Below, piece by piece: positions 26,170 through 33,879 of a stretch of 64,000 nt of DNA. The notes under the pieces were generated by a model that worked only from the letters and a program-made list of their open reading frames with translations, made no database searches and had not been told where the DNA came from. The DNA comes from Clostridium hydrogenum. Its GTDB lineage: Bacteria; Bacillota; Clostridia; Clostridiales; Clostridiaceae. Made by a program: the position numbers and the translations under genes. Position 1 is the first letter of the stretch. Each line of letters opens with the position of its first letter. The stretch is taken from assembly GCF_021432385.1 (NCBI RefSeq), contig NZ_JAEACT010000002.1, positions 1,383,501 through 1,447,500 on the forward strand, in the 5' to 3' direction.

Positions 26170-26645
26170 TAATCAATGATTTCATCATCATCATCGTATT
26201 TATCTTTTTTTGATTTACAGCACTTATCTTTTTCTTTATCATCTTCGCAATTTTTATGTTTATGTGACATATTTTTAACCATATCCATAAGTTGAGGGAC
26301 TAAATCAACAATTTTATCACAAGTAGTTTGTTCAGTTAAAGGCAATAATCTTATGCAATCCTTTTTAATAACTAGAAATGCAACTGGTTTAATGGAAATT
26401 CCTGAACCAGAACCTCCTCCAAAAGGATAGTTTTTTAATCCTTCAGTATTATGACTATTATTATTATCTTCAGCAGCAAATTCAGTGCCGCCTGATACAA
26501 AACCAAAAGAAACTTTTGATATAGGTATTATAAGAGTACCATCGTCTGCAGTAATTGAATCTCCAATTATGGTGTTAACATCGACCATTTCTCTAATATT
26601 TTCCATTGTACTTTTCATTAAATTTTCAATAGGGTGACTATCCAT
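26169..26645 (-). CDS. ytfJ: Sporulation protein YtfJ (GerW family)
   Basis: 158 residues, GerW/YtfJ family: HPIENLMKSTMENIREMVDVNTIIGDSITADDGTLIIPISKVSFGFVSGGTEF, then a Gly-rich turn (FGGGSGSGISIKP) and a hydrophobic strand AFLVIKKDCIRLLPL. The Bacillus protein is needed for normal spore germination. The C-terminus is a Lys/Asp/Cys-rich tail (about residues 130-158) that looks variable. The stop codon coincides with the edge of element M, so the tail may have changed on insertion. AGGAGG precedes the ATG; the DUF2953 gene lies upstream in the same direction. Confidence 0.9.
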   Translation of the reverse strand: MDSHPIENLMKSTMENIREMVDVNTIIGDSITADDGTLIIPISKVSFGFVSGGTEFAAEDNNNSHNTEGLKNYPFGGGSGSGISIKPVAFLVIKKDCIRLLPLTEQTTCDKIVDLVPQLMDMVKNMSHKHKNCEDDKEKDKCCKSKKDKYDDDDEIID

Positions 26646-26732
26646 AATTCAATTCCTCCTAAAATTTAGCGTAAGTTAAATTACGCAATTAATTTAAAAT
26701 TTATTTTGCAATATATGCATATGATTATAGGC

Positions 26733-26774
26733 TTAACATATACCTCGATATAGACTTATAGGGATATATGTTAA
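26733..26774. other. Hairpin between the DUF2953 gene and ytfJ
   Basis: TTAACATATA pairs with TATATGTTAA, with a few more pairs inside. It has no T run and could be a processing or attenuation hairpin in the two-gene minus-strand unit. Confidence 0.4.
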
Positions 26775-26791
26775 ACTTCATATTACATCTT

Positions 26792-27316
26792 TTACCTAGA
26801 AAAATTAAATAAATTGTGATTAATTTTTTTAGGTCCAGTATGAAGTTTAATCATAGCTAACAGCATATGAATTAATATATATATAGCTTTTACTATACTT
26901 ATCCAAATTATACTATTAATTTTAATTTCAAATATACTTTCTTTAAAATTAGGAGTTACATTGTAATCATATTTTTTTATTTTAAAAAACTTTTCCAATT
27001 CAATATATATAACTGGAATAAAATAATTTATAAAACCAAATAATTCAGCTGTTTTGGCAGCATCATCTAATCCTACATTTACATCGATATTAGTTTTCAT
27101 ACTTGCTTTAAAATGTAGATGCTTTATTTCTTGTATGTATTCTTTAAGATTAATTTCAAATTTTATTTTAAACTTAGCTTTTCTTTTTTTTTCTCTATCG
27201 ATATTAATTTTATAATTATATATATTTACTGTAATCTTATTATTTATATAGGTAAAACCTAATTTTATTGGAAATGGTATAAAAATTATTGCAACTATTA
27301 ATAAAATAATGTACAT
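26792..27316 (-). CDS. DUF2953-family membrane-anchored protein
   Basis: 174 residues. A hydrophobic N-terminus (about 1-22), strand-rich sequence with KITVNIYNYKINIDREKKRKAKF, and a second hydrophobic segment near 140-160 (SIVKAIYILIHMLLAMIKL). This is the usual DUF2953 protein that accompanies ytfJ in spore-forming Firmicutes; the function is unknown and a sporulation role is inferred from linkage. A GGAGG ribosome site precedes the ATG. It is transcribed away from the carboxypeptidase gene on the right. Confidence 0.8.
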   Translation of the reverse strand: MYIILLIVAIIFIPFPIKLGFTYINNKITVNIYNYKINIDREKKRKAKFKIKFEINLKEYIQEIKHLHFKASMKTNIDVNVGLDDAAKTAELFGFINYFIPVIYIELEKFFKIKKYDYNVTPNFKESIFEIKINSIIWISIVKAIYILIHMLLAMIKLHTGPKKINHNLFNFSR

Positions 27317-27508
27317 GCTTTAAACCTCCAAAGAAAATATATTAATAATTATAACCAAAATTGCCTAACTTTAATCATTTAAATTTATGAGTAAATACAT
27401 AATTATAATCATAAAAAGAAAAAATAAAACAAGAGGACTACTAGAGTATACATAACTAGAATTATGTAAATTAAAAACTAAAGTAAACCATTAAAGGAAG
27501 TGTTTAAA

Positions 27509-28612
27509 TTGAAAACTTGCAAATATAAATTCATTTTATCAATAATTTTATCAATAATTATTTTTTCAAATCAAATAGCAGTAAAAGCAGTATCAGTGGG
27601 AAAATTAAATGTAGATGCAAGATGTGCAATAGCAATGGATAGTGATACAAAGGCTGTACTTTATGAAAAAAATGCAAATAGTATAGTGCCTATGGCAAGT
27701 ACTACCAAGATAATGACGGCTTTGGTTGCAATTAAATATGGAAATTTAGATAGAAAATTTACTGTATCTAAAAGAGCAGCAGCAATAAGGGGATCTGTAG
27801 TAGGATATAAGCTAGGAGAAGAAATTACATTGAAAGAATTGTTATATGGACTTATGTTCAGATCAGGAAATGATGCAGCAATAACTATAGCAGAAGGTAT
27901 AGGAGGAAATGTTGATAATTTTATTAAACTTATGAATGAATATGCCTGTGAAATAGGTGCTGTTAATTCTCACTTTGAAACCCCACATGGTCTTGATCGT
28001 GAATTTCATTATTGTACAGCCTATGATTTAGCACTTATTACAGCTAAAGCAAAGGAAAATAAAATATTCAATGATATAGTTAGTACAAAAGATATTGCTG
28101 CGTCACAGTATGGCTTTACTAGAGGATACCATAATATAAATAAGATACTGTATCAAATTCCAGGAGCTAATGGTGTTAAAACAGGATATACAGGCAAGGC
28201 TGGAAAATGCCTTGTGACCTCTGTAGATATAGGAGGACATGATGTTATTTTTGTTGTACTAAATTGTACTCCAAGATGGAAAGAAACTAAGAAGATGTAT
28301 GATTATATAATTAAAAATTATAGTTATAAGAAAATAGTTTCAAAAGGTGATAAGTTATATGAAAAAAAAATAAGTAATGGCAAAGATATGCTTAAATTAT
28401 ATGCTCCACATGACATTATTTTTCCATGTAAGAATAATGAGAATTATAAAGTAAAAATTAAAGTTTCTAATGACATAAATGCACCAATAAAGAAGGATGA
28501 TAAGATAGGTAAAATTGAGATTTTTGAGAATGATGTTAAAGTATATGTTGATTACCTATTGTCCAATGAGGTTAAAGGGAATAAGGCCACGAAAAAATTT
28601 TTTAGTAATTAA
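27509..28612 (+). CDS. D-alanyl-D-alanine carboxypeptidase (DacB-like)
   Basis: 367 residues from TTG 27509; an in-frame GTG at 27500 lies inside the AAAGGAAG ribosome site and is unlikely. Signal peptide about 1-26. Peptidase S11 motifs: MASTTKIMTAL (SxxK), RSGNDAAITIAEG (SGN), GVKTGYTGKAGKC (KTG). A second, short beta domain closes it. The place beside ytfJ and scpAB matches the sporulation carboxypeptidase of clostridia that trims spore cortex peptides. It is a paralogue of DacF at 23333; the exact split of roles cannot be told from sequence. Confidence 0.9.
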   Translation: MKTCKYKFILSIILSIIIFSNQIAVKAVSVGKLNVDARCAIAMDSDTKAVLYEKNANSIVPMASTTKIMTALVAIKYGNLDRKFTVSKRAAAIRGSVVGYKLGEEITLKELLYGLMFRSGNDAAITIAEGIGGNVDNFIKLMNEYACEIGAVNSHFETPHGLDREFHYCTAYDLALITAKAKENKIFNDIVSTKDIAASQYGFTRGYHNINKILYQIPGANGVKTGYTGKAGKCLVTSVDIGGHDVIFVVLNCTPRWKETKKMYDYIIKNYSYKKIVSKGDKLYEKKISNGKDMLKLYAPHDIIFPCKNNENYKVKIKVSNDINAPIKKDDKIGKIEIFENDVKVYVDYLLSNEVKGNKATKKFFSN

Positions 28613-28631
28613 TTTTTGAGAACCATTAAAC

Positions 28632-28832
28632 CAGAGTACAGAGTACAGATGACAGAGTACAGTTAAGGTTGATTTACCTTCCTTACGTCAGGTAAATCTT
28701 AAACTTAAATGTTGTCAGATTCGCCTAGCAACATTAATTCCGCGATTGCGTAAGCAATCAAAAAATTAAGTTTTAAGATTTTTAGTAGCGTTAGCGGAGA
28801 AAAATCATCCTTCACTGTACACTGTACTCTGA
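28632..28832. repeat. R1 repeat, copy c (GTACA-type ends)
   Basis: Left end CAGAGTACAGAGTACAGATG, then ACAGAGTACAGTTAAGGTTG; right end ATCATCCTTC then ACTGTACACTGTACTCTG. The interior includes ATTTACC...GGTAAATC and a GATTGCG/GCAATC hairpin; a TTAAGTTTTAAGATTTT block is the inverted form of the interior of copies a and e. It separates the carboxypeptidase gene from the XRE gene. Confidence 0.85.
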
Positions 28833-28870
28833 ATAAAGGTTTGTAATATTTAATTACTGTAAAAGCTGAA

Positions 28871-29113
28871 TTATCTGTTGTATTTTTTAGTGCAATATTG
28901 GCACTTTATTTTTTTACAACCTAATAAGCTACTAGGACAAGTCCCTAGATGGTAAGCTATATTATACAATACATTAATTGATGGCAGCTTATTACCATTT
29001 TCTATATCAGATAAATAACCATTGCTCTTATTTATTCTAAAAGCAAGCTCTTTTTGAGTTAAATTTTTTTGTTTTCTTAATTTTCGTATTTTAATTCCAA
29101 TCTCAGGACTCAT
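28871..29113 (-). CDS. XRE-family regulator with Cys-rich tail
   Basis: 80 residues. A helix-turn-helix fills residues 5-62 (IGIKIRKLRKQKNLTQKELAFRINKSNGYLSDIENGNKLPSINVLYNIA). The last 18 residues hold four cysteines (LLGCKKIKCQYCTKK plus one in GTCPS), which could bind a metal ion or sense redox state. An AGGAGACC ribosome site precedes the ATG. It is divergent from the 141-residue gene on the right, whose promoter region has a short palindrome that could be its operator. Confidence 0.8.
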   Translation of the reverse strand: MSPEIGIKIRKLRKQKNLTQKELAFRINKSNGYLSDIENGNKLPSINVLYNIAYHLGTCPSSLLGCKKIKCQYCTKKYNR

Positions 29114-29254
29114 AGGTCTCCTTTCAAAAAAATGATAAATTTAATAACATTTATAATTAAATATACAAAAATGTAAAAATATAAATCGGTGTAAAATAAC
29201 TTTTTGACATATACTTTAAATATGGTAAAAAAATTAGTATAAAATGAGGTATTG

Positions 29255-29271
29255 TTTCTCTAATAGAGAAA
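29255..29271. promoter_or_regulatory. Palindrome in the divergent promoter region
   Basis: TTTCTCT AAT AGAGAAA, a 7-3-7 perfect palindrome 68 bp before the next gene and about 140 bp from the XRE start. It is a candidate operator for the XRE protein; TTGACA near 29204 lies upstream of it. Confidence 0.4.
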
Positions 29272-29338
29272 TATTTGGTGATATACTAAAAATACATAAA
29301 AATTCTACAATATTGTTAATGTTAGGAGGATATATAAC

Positions 29339-29764
29339 ATGTTAAATGAAAAAAGTAATTTTATCAATGTTAGTTGTTGTAAAAAAATGCATAAAAATAT
29401 TGGAAAACTTAGTAATAAAGAAATTATAAGTTTAATAAGTGAAATAGAAAAAGACATAAACAGGGGAATAATAATAGAAGATGACATATTTTGGGTGATA
29501 ATTAATACTATTAATAATAGGCTTGAAGATGTAGAAACCTTTTATGAATATAAAAAGTTAAAAATTGGTATAGAAAAATTACAGTGGCTTAAAAAGAAAA
29601 ATACTATATATGAGTATAATAAAAAAGAAGAAAATCTCTATAACAGAATTGTAGAGTCCTCTCCTAGTATTAAAAATATACTAATAAAACTGTTAGATTT
29701 GGAAAGTGAAAGAGAAGAAAAGGTAATGGAATATTTAAAGGAATCCAGTGTTAGATATAGATAA
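29339..29764 (+). CDS. Helical protein of unknown function
   Basis: 141 residues, charged and mostly helical (SNKEIISLISEIEKDINRGI, IKNILIKLLDLESEREEKVMEY), with two adjacent cysteines near residue 14 and no signal or membrane segment. No family recognised. A perfect AGGAGG lies before the ATG. It is the first gene of the accessory patch and is followed after about 110 bp by the S1-domain gene. Confidence 0.6.
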   Translation: MLNEKSNFINVSCCKKMHKNIGKLSNKEIISLISEIEKDINRGIIIEDDIFWVIINTINNRLEDVETFYEYKKLKIGIEKLQWLKKKNTIYEYNKKEENLYNRIVESSPSIKNILIKLLDLESEREEKVMEYLKESSVRYR

Positions 29765-29873
29765 ACCATATATTAGTCAATAAGTATGGCATAAATATGT
29801 AAAAAAGTTGGTAAGCTTCTTGTAATCTAAATAGTGTAGAATCTATGCTAAAGAGGTAAAGGAGCTGAGTGAA

Positions 29874-30671
29874 ATGACAAATTTTAATTATAATAAAGTT
29901 TTACATGAAATTATTGCGTCAAAACAAAGTCATAAAATATTAAATGGCATGTTAGCAGCAGCAGAATCATTTAAAACAAATGATAATAAAAGATTAGACT
30001 GTGGAGTTGTTTTTTATGGAGAATATAAAATAATAATACCTTCAACTGATATGAACATTTCAAGAAATGACAAAAAAGTAATACGAAGTATGATAGGGGC
30101 AGAAATTGATTTTATTGTAAAAGAACTTGATGAAGATAACAAAATTGCTGTGGCATCTAGGAAGGAAGCAATGGAACTTAGAAAAAGTATAGAACTTATA
30201 AAGCATAAGATTGGAGAAAAAGTACAAGTTAGAGTTACAGGTATAGGAAAAAATAATTGTATAGTAGATTGTTACGGACTTGAAAGTAGTGTTCCAATAA
30301 ATGAAATTGATTATGGATATATTGATGATATAAGTAAATGTGTTCAGATAGGTGATAAGGCTTTAGGTATAATTAAAGAAATGGACATAGAAAATAATAT
30401 TATAAAAATTTCTTTAAAAGAAGCAAAAGAGGATCCATATGATTTTTTAATTAAATCTTTGAACAAGGGAGGAGAGTATCTAGGTATAGTAACTGGTATT
30501 CAAGATTATGGTATATTTTTAACATTAAGAAAAGGAATAAATTGCTTATGCCCTTTTCCTAATTGGACGAACTTTTCACCTGTCATAGGAGGAAAATTTG
30601 TTGTTAAAATAAAGAAGATAGATTACGAAAAAAGGAAAATAAATGCGAATTTAATGAGAACGGTGAATTGA
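29874..30671 (+). CDS. S1-domain RNA-binding protein
   Basis: 265 residues with three S1-like OB folds: a weak one (about 40-100, CGVVFYGEYKIIIPSTDM), one at about 112-180 (GEKVQVRVTGIGKNNCIVDCYGLESSVPINEIDY ... GIIKEMDIENNIIKISLKEA) and one at about 195-262 (YLGIVTGIQDYGIFLTLRKGINCLCP). Too short for ribosomal protein S1 and without its usual repeats, so a separate RNA-binding factor. Such proteins are often annotated as S1-like in clostridia; the target RNA is unknown. AAAGGAG precedes the ATG. Confidence 0.75.
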   Translation: MTNFNYNKVLHEIIASKQSHKILNGMLAAAESFKTNDNKRLDCGVVFYGEYKIIIPSTDMNISRNDKKVIRSMIGAEIDFIVKELDEDNKIAVASRKEAMELRKSIELIKHKIGEKVQVRVTGIGKNNCIVDCYGLESSVPINEIDYGYIDDISKCVQIGDKALGIIKEMDIENNIIKISLKEAKEDPYDFLIKSLNKGGEYLGIVTGIQDYGIFLTLRKGINCLCPFPNWTNFSPVIGGKFVVKIKKIDYEKRKINANLMRTVN

Positions 30672-30695
30672 AAATAAAATTTAACAATAGGCATT

Positions 30696-31106
30696 TTAAA
30701 TAATTTTTTTATCTTTTATACCATAATTTTTTAATGTAAATTCAATGAAGGTAAGGGTTTGTTCATTAATATCTTCATAAGAATTTGCCCAGCCAAGTTT
30801 TAAAAGTCCAGCAGTAATAATTTCTTTTATATTTTGACTATTTTCAGGTTCCTTTTTATCGAGGTAACCAGAAGCTATAAGCATTTGTTCTTTGTTTATT
30901 TTTAAACCTTCAGCTAGTTTAATAACAGTGAATATATCAGGATTTTCAATACCATTTTCTCCGCCCTTTTCAATTCTAGAAATGGTTGTATTGCTTAAGG
31001 AGGTAATTGTAGATAATTTTCTTTGGGAGTAGCCTCGTAATTCTCTAATTCGCTTTATGTATTGTCCGAAGGTTTCTAGAGGATCCTTTAATAATTTATT
31101 ATCCAA
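30696..31106 (-). CDS. XRE-family transcriptional regulator
   Basis: 136 residues. The N-terminal helix-turn-helix (about 10-70: FGQYIKRIRELRGYSQRKLSTITSLSNTTISRIEKGGEN ... TVIKLAEGLKI) is followed by a helical C-terminal part of about 60 residues, perhaps for dimerisation. A GGGAGAT ribosome site lies upstream. It is convergent with the S1-domain gene and divergent from the sigma-like gene, whose promoter it may control. Confidence 0.8.
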   Translation of the reverse strand: MDNKLLKDPLETFGQYIKRIRELRGYSQRKLSTITSLSNTTISRIEKGGENGIENPDIFTVIKLAEGLKINKEQMLIASGYLDKKEPENSQNIKEIITAGLLKLGWANSYEDINEQTLTFIEFTLKNYGIKDKKII

Positions 31107-31232
31107 GTATAGTTCATCTCCCTTAAAATAATTATAATTTACTTATGTATAGATATTATATACCATATTTTATAAATACAAAAGCAGATAAGCTTTCATT
31201 ATATAAATTTTGGAAAAAATATAAAAAATGTG

Positions 31233-31262
31233 TTGCATGATATAAACAATATATTATATAAT
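31233..31262 (+). promoter_or_regulatory. Sigma-A-type promoter of the sigma-like pair
   Basis: TTGCAT at 31233-31238 and TATAAT at 31257-31262 with an 18-bp spacer, 40 bp before the start codon at 31302. Confidence 0.6.
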
Positions 31263-31301
31263 GTTTATATTAAGTTACATATTAAGTAAGGAGTGGTAAT
31301 C

Positions 31302-31670
31302 ATGGGAAACAAAATTCAAGATAAAAAAATTGAAAAAGCTATAATTAAATATTATATAGAATTGCATAACATGCTAGCATATCAGAGCAAACTTAAATAT
31401 TATAATGAAAATAAAAATAAAATAAGAATTGATGCTGAAGCTGAAATAGCAGAAATAGAGAGAAAAATAGCTGAAATAAAGTTTAAAAATAAGCATTTTG
31501 AAGAAATAATTGATGGGTTAGAAGATGAAGAAAAAACATATGTAAGTTTAAAATATGAATGTAAGTTAAGTGTTACGCAAATTCAAGATAGGATGTTTAT
31601 AAAAGAAAGAAGCTATTATAGAATACGTAAAAAGCTATTAAATTATTTAAGTGAAGTACTTTGTGTTTAA
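31302..31670 (+). CDS. Small sigma-region-4-like DNA-binding protein
   Basis: 122 residues from ATG 31302 (AAGGAG 8 bp upstream; GTG 31293 lies in the ribosome site). The N-terminal two thirds is a charged coiled-coil (IRIDAEAEIAEIERKIAEIKFKNKHFEEII); the C-terminus EEKTYVSLKYECKLSVTQIQDRMFIKERSYYRIRKKLLNYL has the pattern of sigma-70 region 4 or ArpU-type phage regulators. A full-length sigma-like gene starts 14 bp after its stop, so the two probably work in one pathway; the smaller protein might be a cofactor or anti-sigma, which is only inference. Confidence 0.65.
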   Translation: MGNKIQDKKIEKAIIKYYIELHNMLAYQSKLKYYNENKNKIRIDAEAEIAEIERKIAEIKFKNKHFEEIIDGLEDEEKTYVSLKYECKLSVTQIQDRMFIKERSYYRIRKKLLNYLSEVLCV

Positions 31671-31684
31671 AAGCGAGGTATAAA

Positions 31685-32419
31685 ATGAATGATGATGAGT
31701 TATTGGACAATGTACGTAAAGCAAAACAAGGAAATAAAGAGGCAAAAAGTCTTGTTATAGAAGAATGCCTTAAGTATGTAAGTAAAATGGTAAGGAATTT
31801 TTGCATTAAAAATAAGAATTTATCTAAAGAAGATTTAATGCAAGATGGTATAATAGGGATAATAAAAGCTATAAATAGCTATAATAAAGAAATTAAAGTT
31901 AAGTTTTCTACATATGCTTACAATATTGTAAAGTATACTTTGATTTCTCAGATAAAAAATAAATATACCTTTGTTAAGATTCCGGAACATATTGTTTCTC
32001 ATGTTGTTAATTTTAAAATAATAAAAGATAATCCCAATATTAGTAATTTTGAAATTAATAATTATGACGTAAAAGAAATGTTAAGATTAAGCAACTTAAA
32101 TAATATTTTATCATTAAATAGCAATGTTTTTACTGAAGAAAATTTAGAATTTTTTGATAATATTAATTATGAAGATTTAAATTATAAAAAAGTTGAAGAT
32201 AGATTATATTTAGAAATTATTAGCAGAGAATTAAATAATGGTTTATCAGATTTAGAAAAATATATAATTAATAAATCTATAATTGAAAATAATACAATTA
32301 GAAGTATATCAAAGGAAATCAATATTTCACCTAAGAAATTGTCAGAAGTAAAATACCTAGCATTAAAAAAACTAAGAAAAAATTATACCAGTATGTCAAA
32401 AGAGAAAAATTTGACTTAA
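31685..32419 (+). CDS. Alternative RNA polymerase sigma factor (sigma-70 family)
   Basis: 244 residues from ATG 31685. Region 2 is clear (about 15-85: LVIEECLKYVSKMVRNFCIK ... EDLMQDGIIGIIKAINSYNKEIKVKFSTYAYNIVKYTLISQI), with the core-binding and -10 recognition pattern; region 4 is at the C-terminus (LSDLEKYIINKSIIENNTIRSISKEINISPKKLSEVKYLALKKLRK). The middle is Asn-rich and diverged. It is not one of the standard sporulation sigmas by sequence. The target regulon is unknown. A small terminator follows. Confidence 0.8.
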   Translation: MNDDELLDNVRKAKQGNKEAKSLVIEECLKYVSKMVRNFCIKNKNLSKEDLMQDGIIGIIKAINSYNKEIKVKFSTYAYNIVKYTLISQIKNKYTFVKIPEHIVSHVVNFKIIKDNPNISNFEINNYDVKEMLRLSNLNNILSLNSNVFTEENLEFFDNINYEDLNYKKVEDRLYLEIISRELNNGLSDLEKYIINKSIIENNTIRSISKEINISPKKLSEVKYLALKKLRKNYTSMSKEKNLT

Positions 32420-32461
32420 CATATAGTTGGTAGTATAATTTTAAAAAAAATATTATGCATT

Positions 32462-32495
32462 AAAATGGATAGACTTTAAGTTTGTTCCATTTTTA
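32462..32495 (+). terminator. Weak terminator before ilvE
   Basis: AAAATGGA pairs with TCCATTTT across a 16-base loop, followed by T-rich sequence. There is no room for, and no sign of, a T-box leader here. Confidence 0.5.
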
Positions 32496-32523
32496 TTATA
32501 AATAATTTAGGGGGGCTTTTTAA

Positions 32524-33438
32524 ATGTCAGAATCATATGTTTTTTACCAAGGAAAGATAGTAAAAGAGGGTGAAGTTAGCATCAGTATTAGATCTAAAGT
32601 ATTCAATTATGGATTGGGTTGCTTTGAGGGAATTCGAGCTTATTTTGATGGGGAAAATAATCAGCTTTATGGGTTTAAATTAAAGGAACATTATACTAGG
32701 CTTCTTCAATCTTGCAAATCTTTAAATATTAATTTGGATTATACAGTAGAAGAACTTTGTAAATGGACTATCGAACTTTTAAAGAAAAACAACTTCAAGC
32801 AAACAACGTACATAAGACCAGTTGCTTTTAAGGGTGGGGAAGGCATAGGACCTACACTTTTAGATGACGATAATAGAATACTAATCTATTGTCAACCTTT
32901 AGATAAATATGCTGGAAAACCAGAATTAAGTGTTTGTGTATCATCTTGGAGAAGACTTGAAGATAATATGCTTCCACCTAGAACAAAGGCTACAGCAGCA
33001 TATTTAAATTCAGCGCTAGCATCACTTGAAGCAGCGGAAGCGGGGTATGATGAAGCTATATTTTTAACTAGTACAAATCATGTGTGCGAGGGTCCAGGAG
33101 AAAATTTATTTATTGTTAAAAAGGGACAATTGGTGACACCTCCACCATCTGATAATATACTTGAAGGTATAACAAGGGATTTAGTTATGAAGCTAGCAAA
33201 AGAAGAACTTGGCATTGAGGTTGTTGAAAGAAGTATTTCAAGGACAGAACTTTATGCTTCAGATGAGATGTTCTTTAGTGGAACAGCAATGGAAGTTACT
33301 CCTGTAGTTAAGGTAGATAATAGAGTAATAGGAGAGGGCAAGCAGGGAGATGTGTGCGCAAAGATAAAGGAATTGTTCTTTGAATTGACTATTGCTAAGA
33401 ATCCTAAATATGCAGATAGTTGTACACCAGTTTATTAG
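32524..33438 (+). CDS. ilvE: Branched-chain amino acid aminotransferase
   Basis: 304 residues, class IV PLP aminotransferase. Motifs: VFNYGLGCFEGIRAYF, TYIRPVAFKGGEGIG, the PLP Lys in PPRTKATAAYLNSALASLEA, and EGPGENLFIVKKGQLVTPPPSDNILEGITRDLVMKLA. Makes or breaks down Leu, Ile and Val with 2-oxoglutarate. A GGGGGG ribosome site precedes the ATG. It stands alone between the sigma factor and a strong terminator. A D-amino-acid aminotransferase is the closest alternative, but the ARP-type DxxR signature is not seen. Confidence 0.93.
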   Translation: MSESYVFYQGKIVKEGEVSISIRSKVFNYGLGCFEGIRAYFDGENNQLYGFKLKEHYTRLLQSCKSLNINLDYTVEELCKWTIELLKKNNFKQTTYIRPVAFKGGEGIGPTLLDDDNRILIYCQPLDKYAGKPELSVCVSSWRRLEDNMLPPRTKATAAYLNSALASLEAAEAGYDEAIFLTSTNHVCEGPGENLFIVKKGQLVTPPPSDNILEGITRDLVMKLAKEELGIEVVERSISRTELYASDEMFFSGTAMEVTPVVKVDNRVIGEGKQGDVCAKIKELFFELTIAKNPKYADSCTPVY

Positions 33439-33445
33439 AATATAT

Positions 33446-33507
33446 AAAAAAGAGGCTGCCATACAAGGTTATGTATTAAATAACTTTGTATGGCAGCCTC
33501 TTTTTTA
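33446..33507. terminator. Strong bidirectional terminator after ilvE
   Basis: AAAAAAGAGGCTGCCATACA pairs with TGTATGGCAGCCTCTTTTTT; the inner bases AGGTTAT and ATAACTT extend the pairing. Confidence 0.92.
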
Positions 33508-33537
33508 TACCATCTGACCTTCAAAGAAATGTATATG

Positions 33538-33570
33538 TTTACATAAAAATCTTTATACAATCTTTATACA
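33538..33570 (+). promoter_or_regulatory. Candidate KdpE operator (direct repeats)
   Basis: TTTACATA at 33538 and TTTATACA at 33552 and 33563 form direct repeats 14 and 11 bp apart, similar to the TTTATAC/TTTACAC repeats bound by KdpE in other bacteria. The last repeat ends 77 bp before the first kdp reading frame. A clear -35/-10 pair could not be chosen. Confidence 0.6.
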
Positions 33571-33647
33571 ACCCTCCAAATCTTAACTCCGATTTTATAT
33601 TTATGATGATAATATGTAGAAAAGAAAGGCAAGGGGGGGAAAATAAA

Positions 33648-33740
33648 ATGCTAGATATAATATTTATAATTTCTATTGTGTTAGGCTTTGTATTGTTAAA
33701 ATTTTTTATAGATTGGTGTGAAAAAGTAATTTCAAGTTAA
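33648..33740 (+). CDS. Small hydrophobic peptide at the head of the kdp region (OrfZ-like)
   Basis: 30 residues, one membrane segment (LDIIFIISIVLGFVLLKFF) and a short charged end. AAGGGGGGG lies just before the ATG. The kdp region described for Clostridium acetobutylicum also starts with two small hydrophobic frames (orfZ, orfY). A longer upstream reading frame starting at 33486 crosses a terminator and is not credible. Confidence 0.7.
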   Translation: MLDIIFIISIVLGFVLLKFFIDWCEKVISS

Positions 33741-33783
33741 GTTAATTGATTTTATTTTAAATGATAATTTTGGAGGGATTATA

Positions 33784-33861
33784 ATGATACTTTTAGTTAT
33801 AGTAATCATTTTGTTGTTTATTTATTTATTTTATGCATTATTCAATCCAGAAAAATTTTAG
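33784..33861 (+). CDS. kdpF: KdpF-like small subunit (OrfY-like)
   Basis: 25 residues, nearly all one membrane helix (ILLVIVIILLFIYLFYALF) and the ending NPEKF, which is typical of KdpF. KdpF stabilises the KdpABC complex in the membrane. TGGAGGG precedes the ATG; kdpA starts 18 bp after the stop. Too short for routine ORF finding. Confidence 0.8.
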   Translation: MILLVIVIILLFIYLFYALFNPEKF

Positions 33862-33879
33862 CTAGTGGAGGTTTATATT

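Noticed and set aside
28871..32419. Prophage or integrative element
   Set aside because: Two XRE regulators and sigma-like genes hint at this, but there is no integrase, structural, replication or attachment sequence.
32420..32523. T-box leader of ilvE
   Set aside because: Only about 100 bp, with no T-box sequence or specifier hairpin.
33439..33647. c-di-AMP (ydaO) riboswitch before the kdp genes
   Set aside because: Known upstream of K+ genes elsewhere, but the gap is filled by a terminator and short direct repeats with no matching fold.
33486..33740. 84-residue protein before the kdp genes
   Set aside because: Its first part reads through the ilvE terminator and the KdpE-type repeats; a strong ribosome site supports the 30-residue frame from 33648 only.
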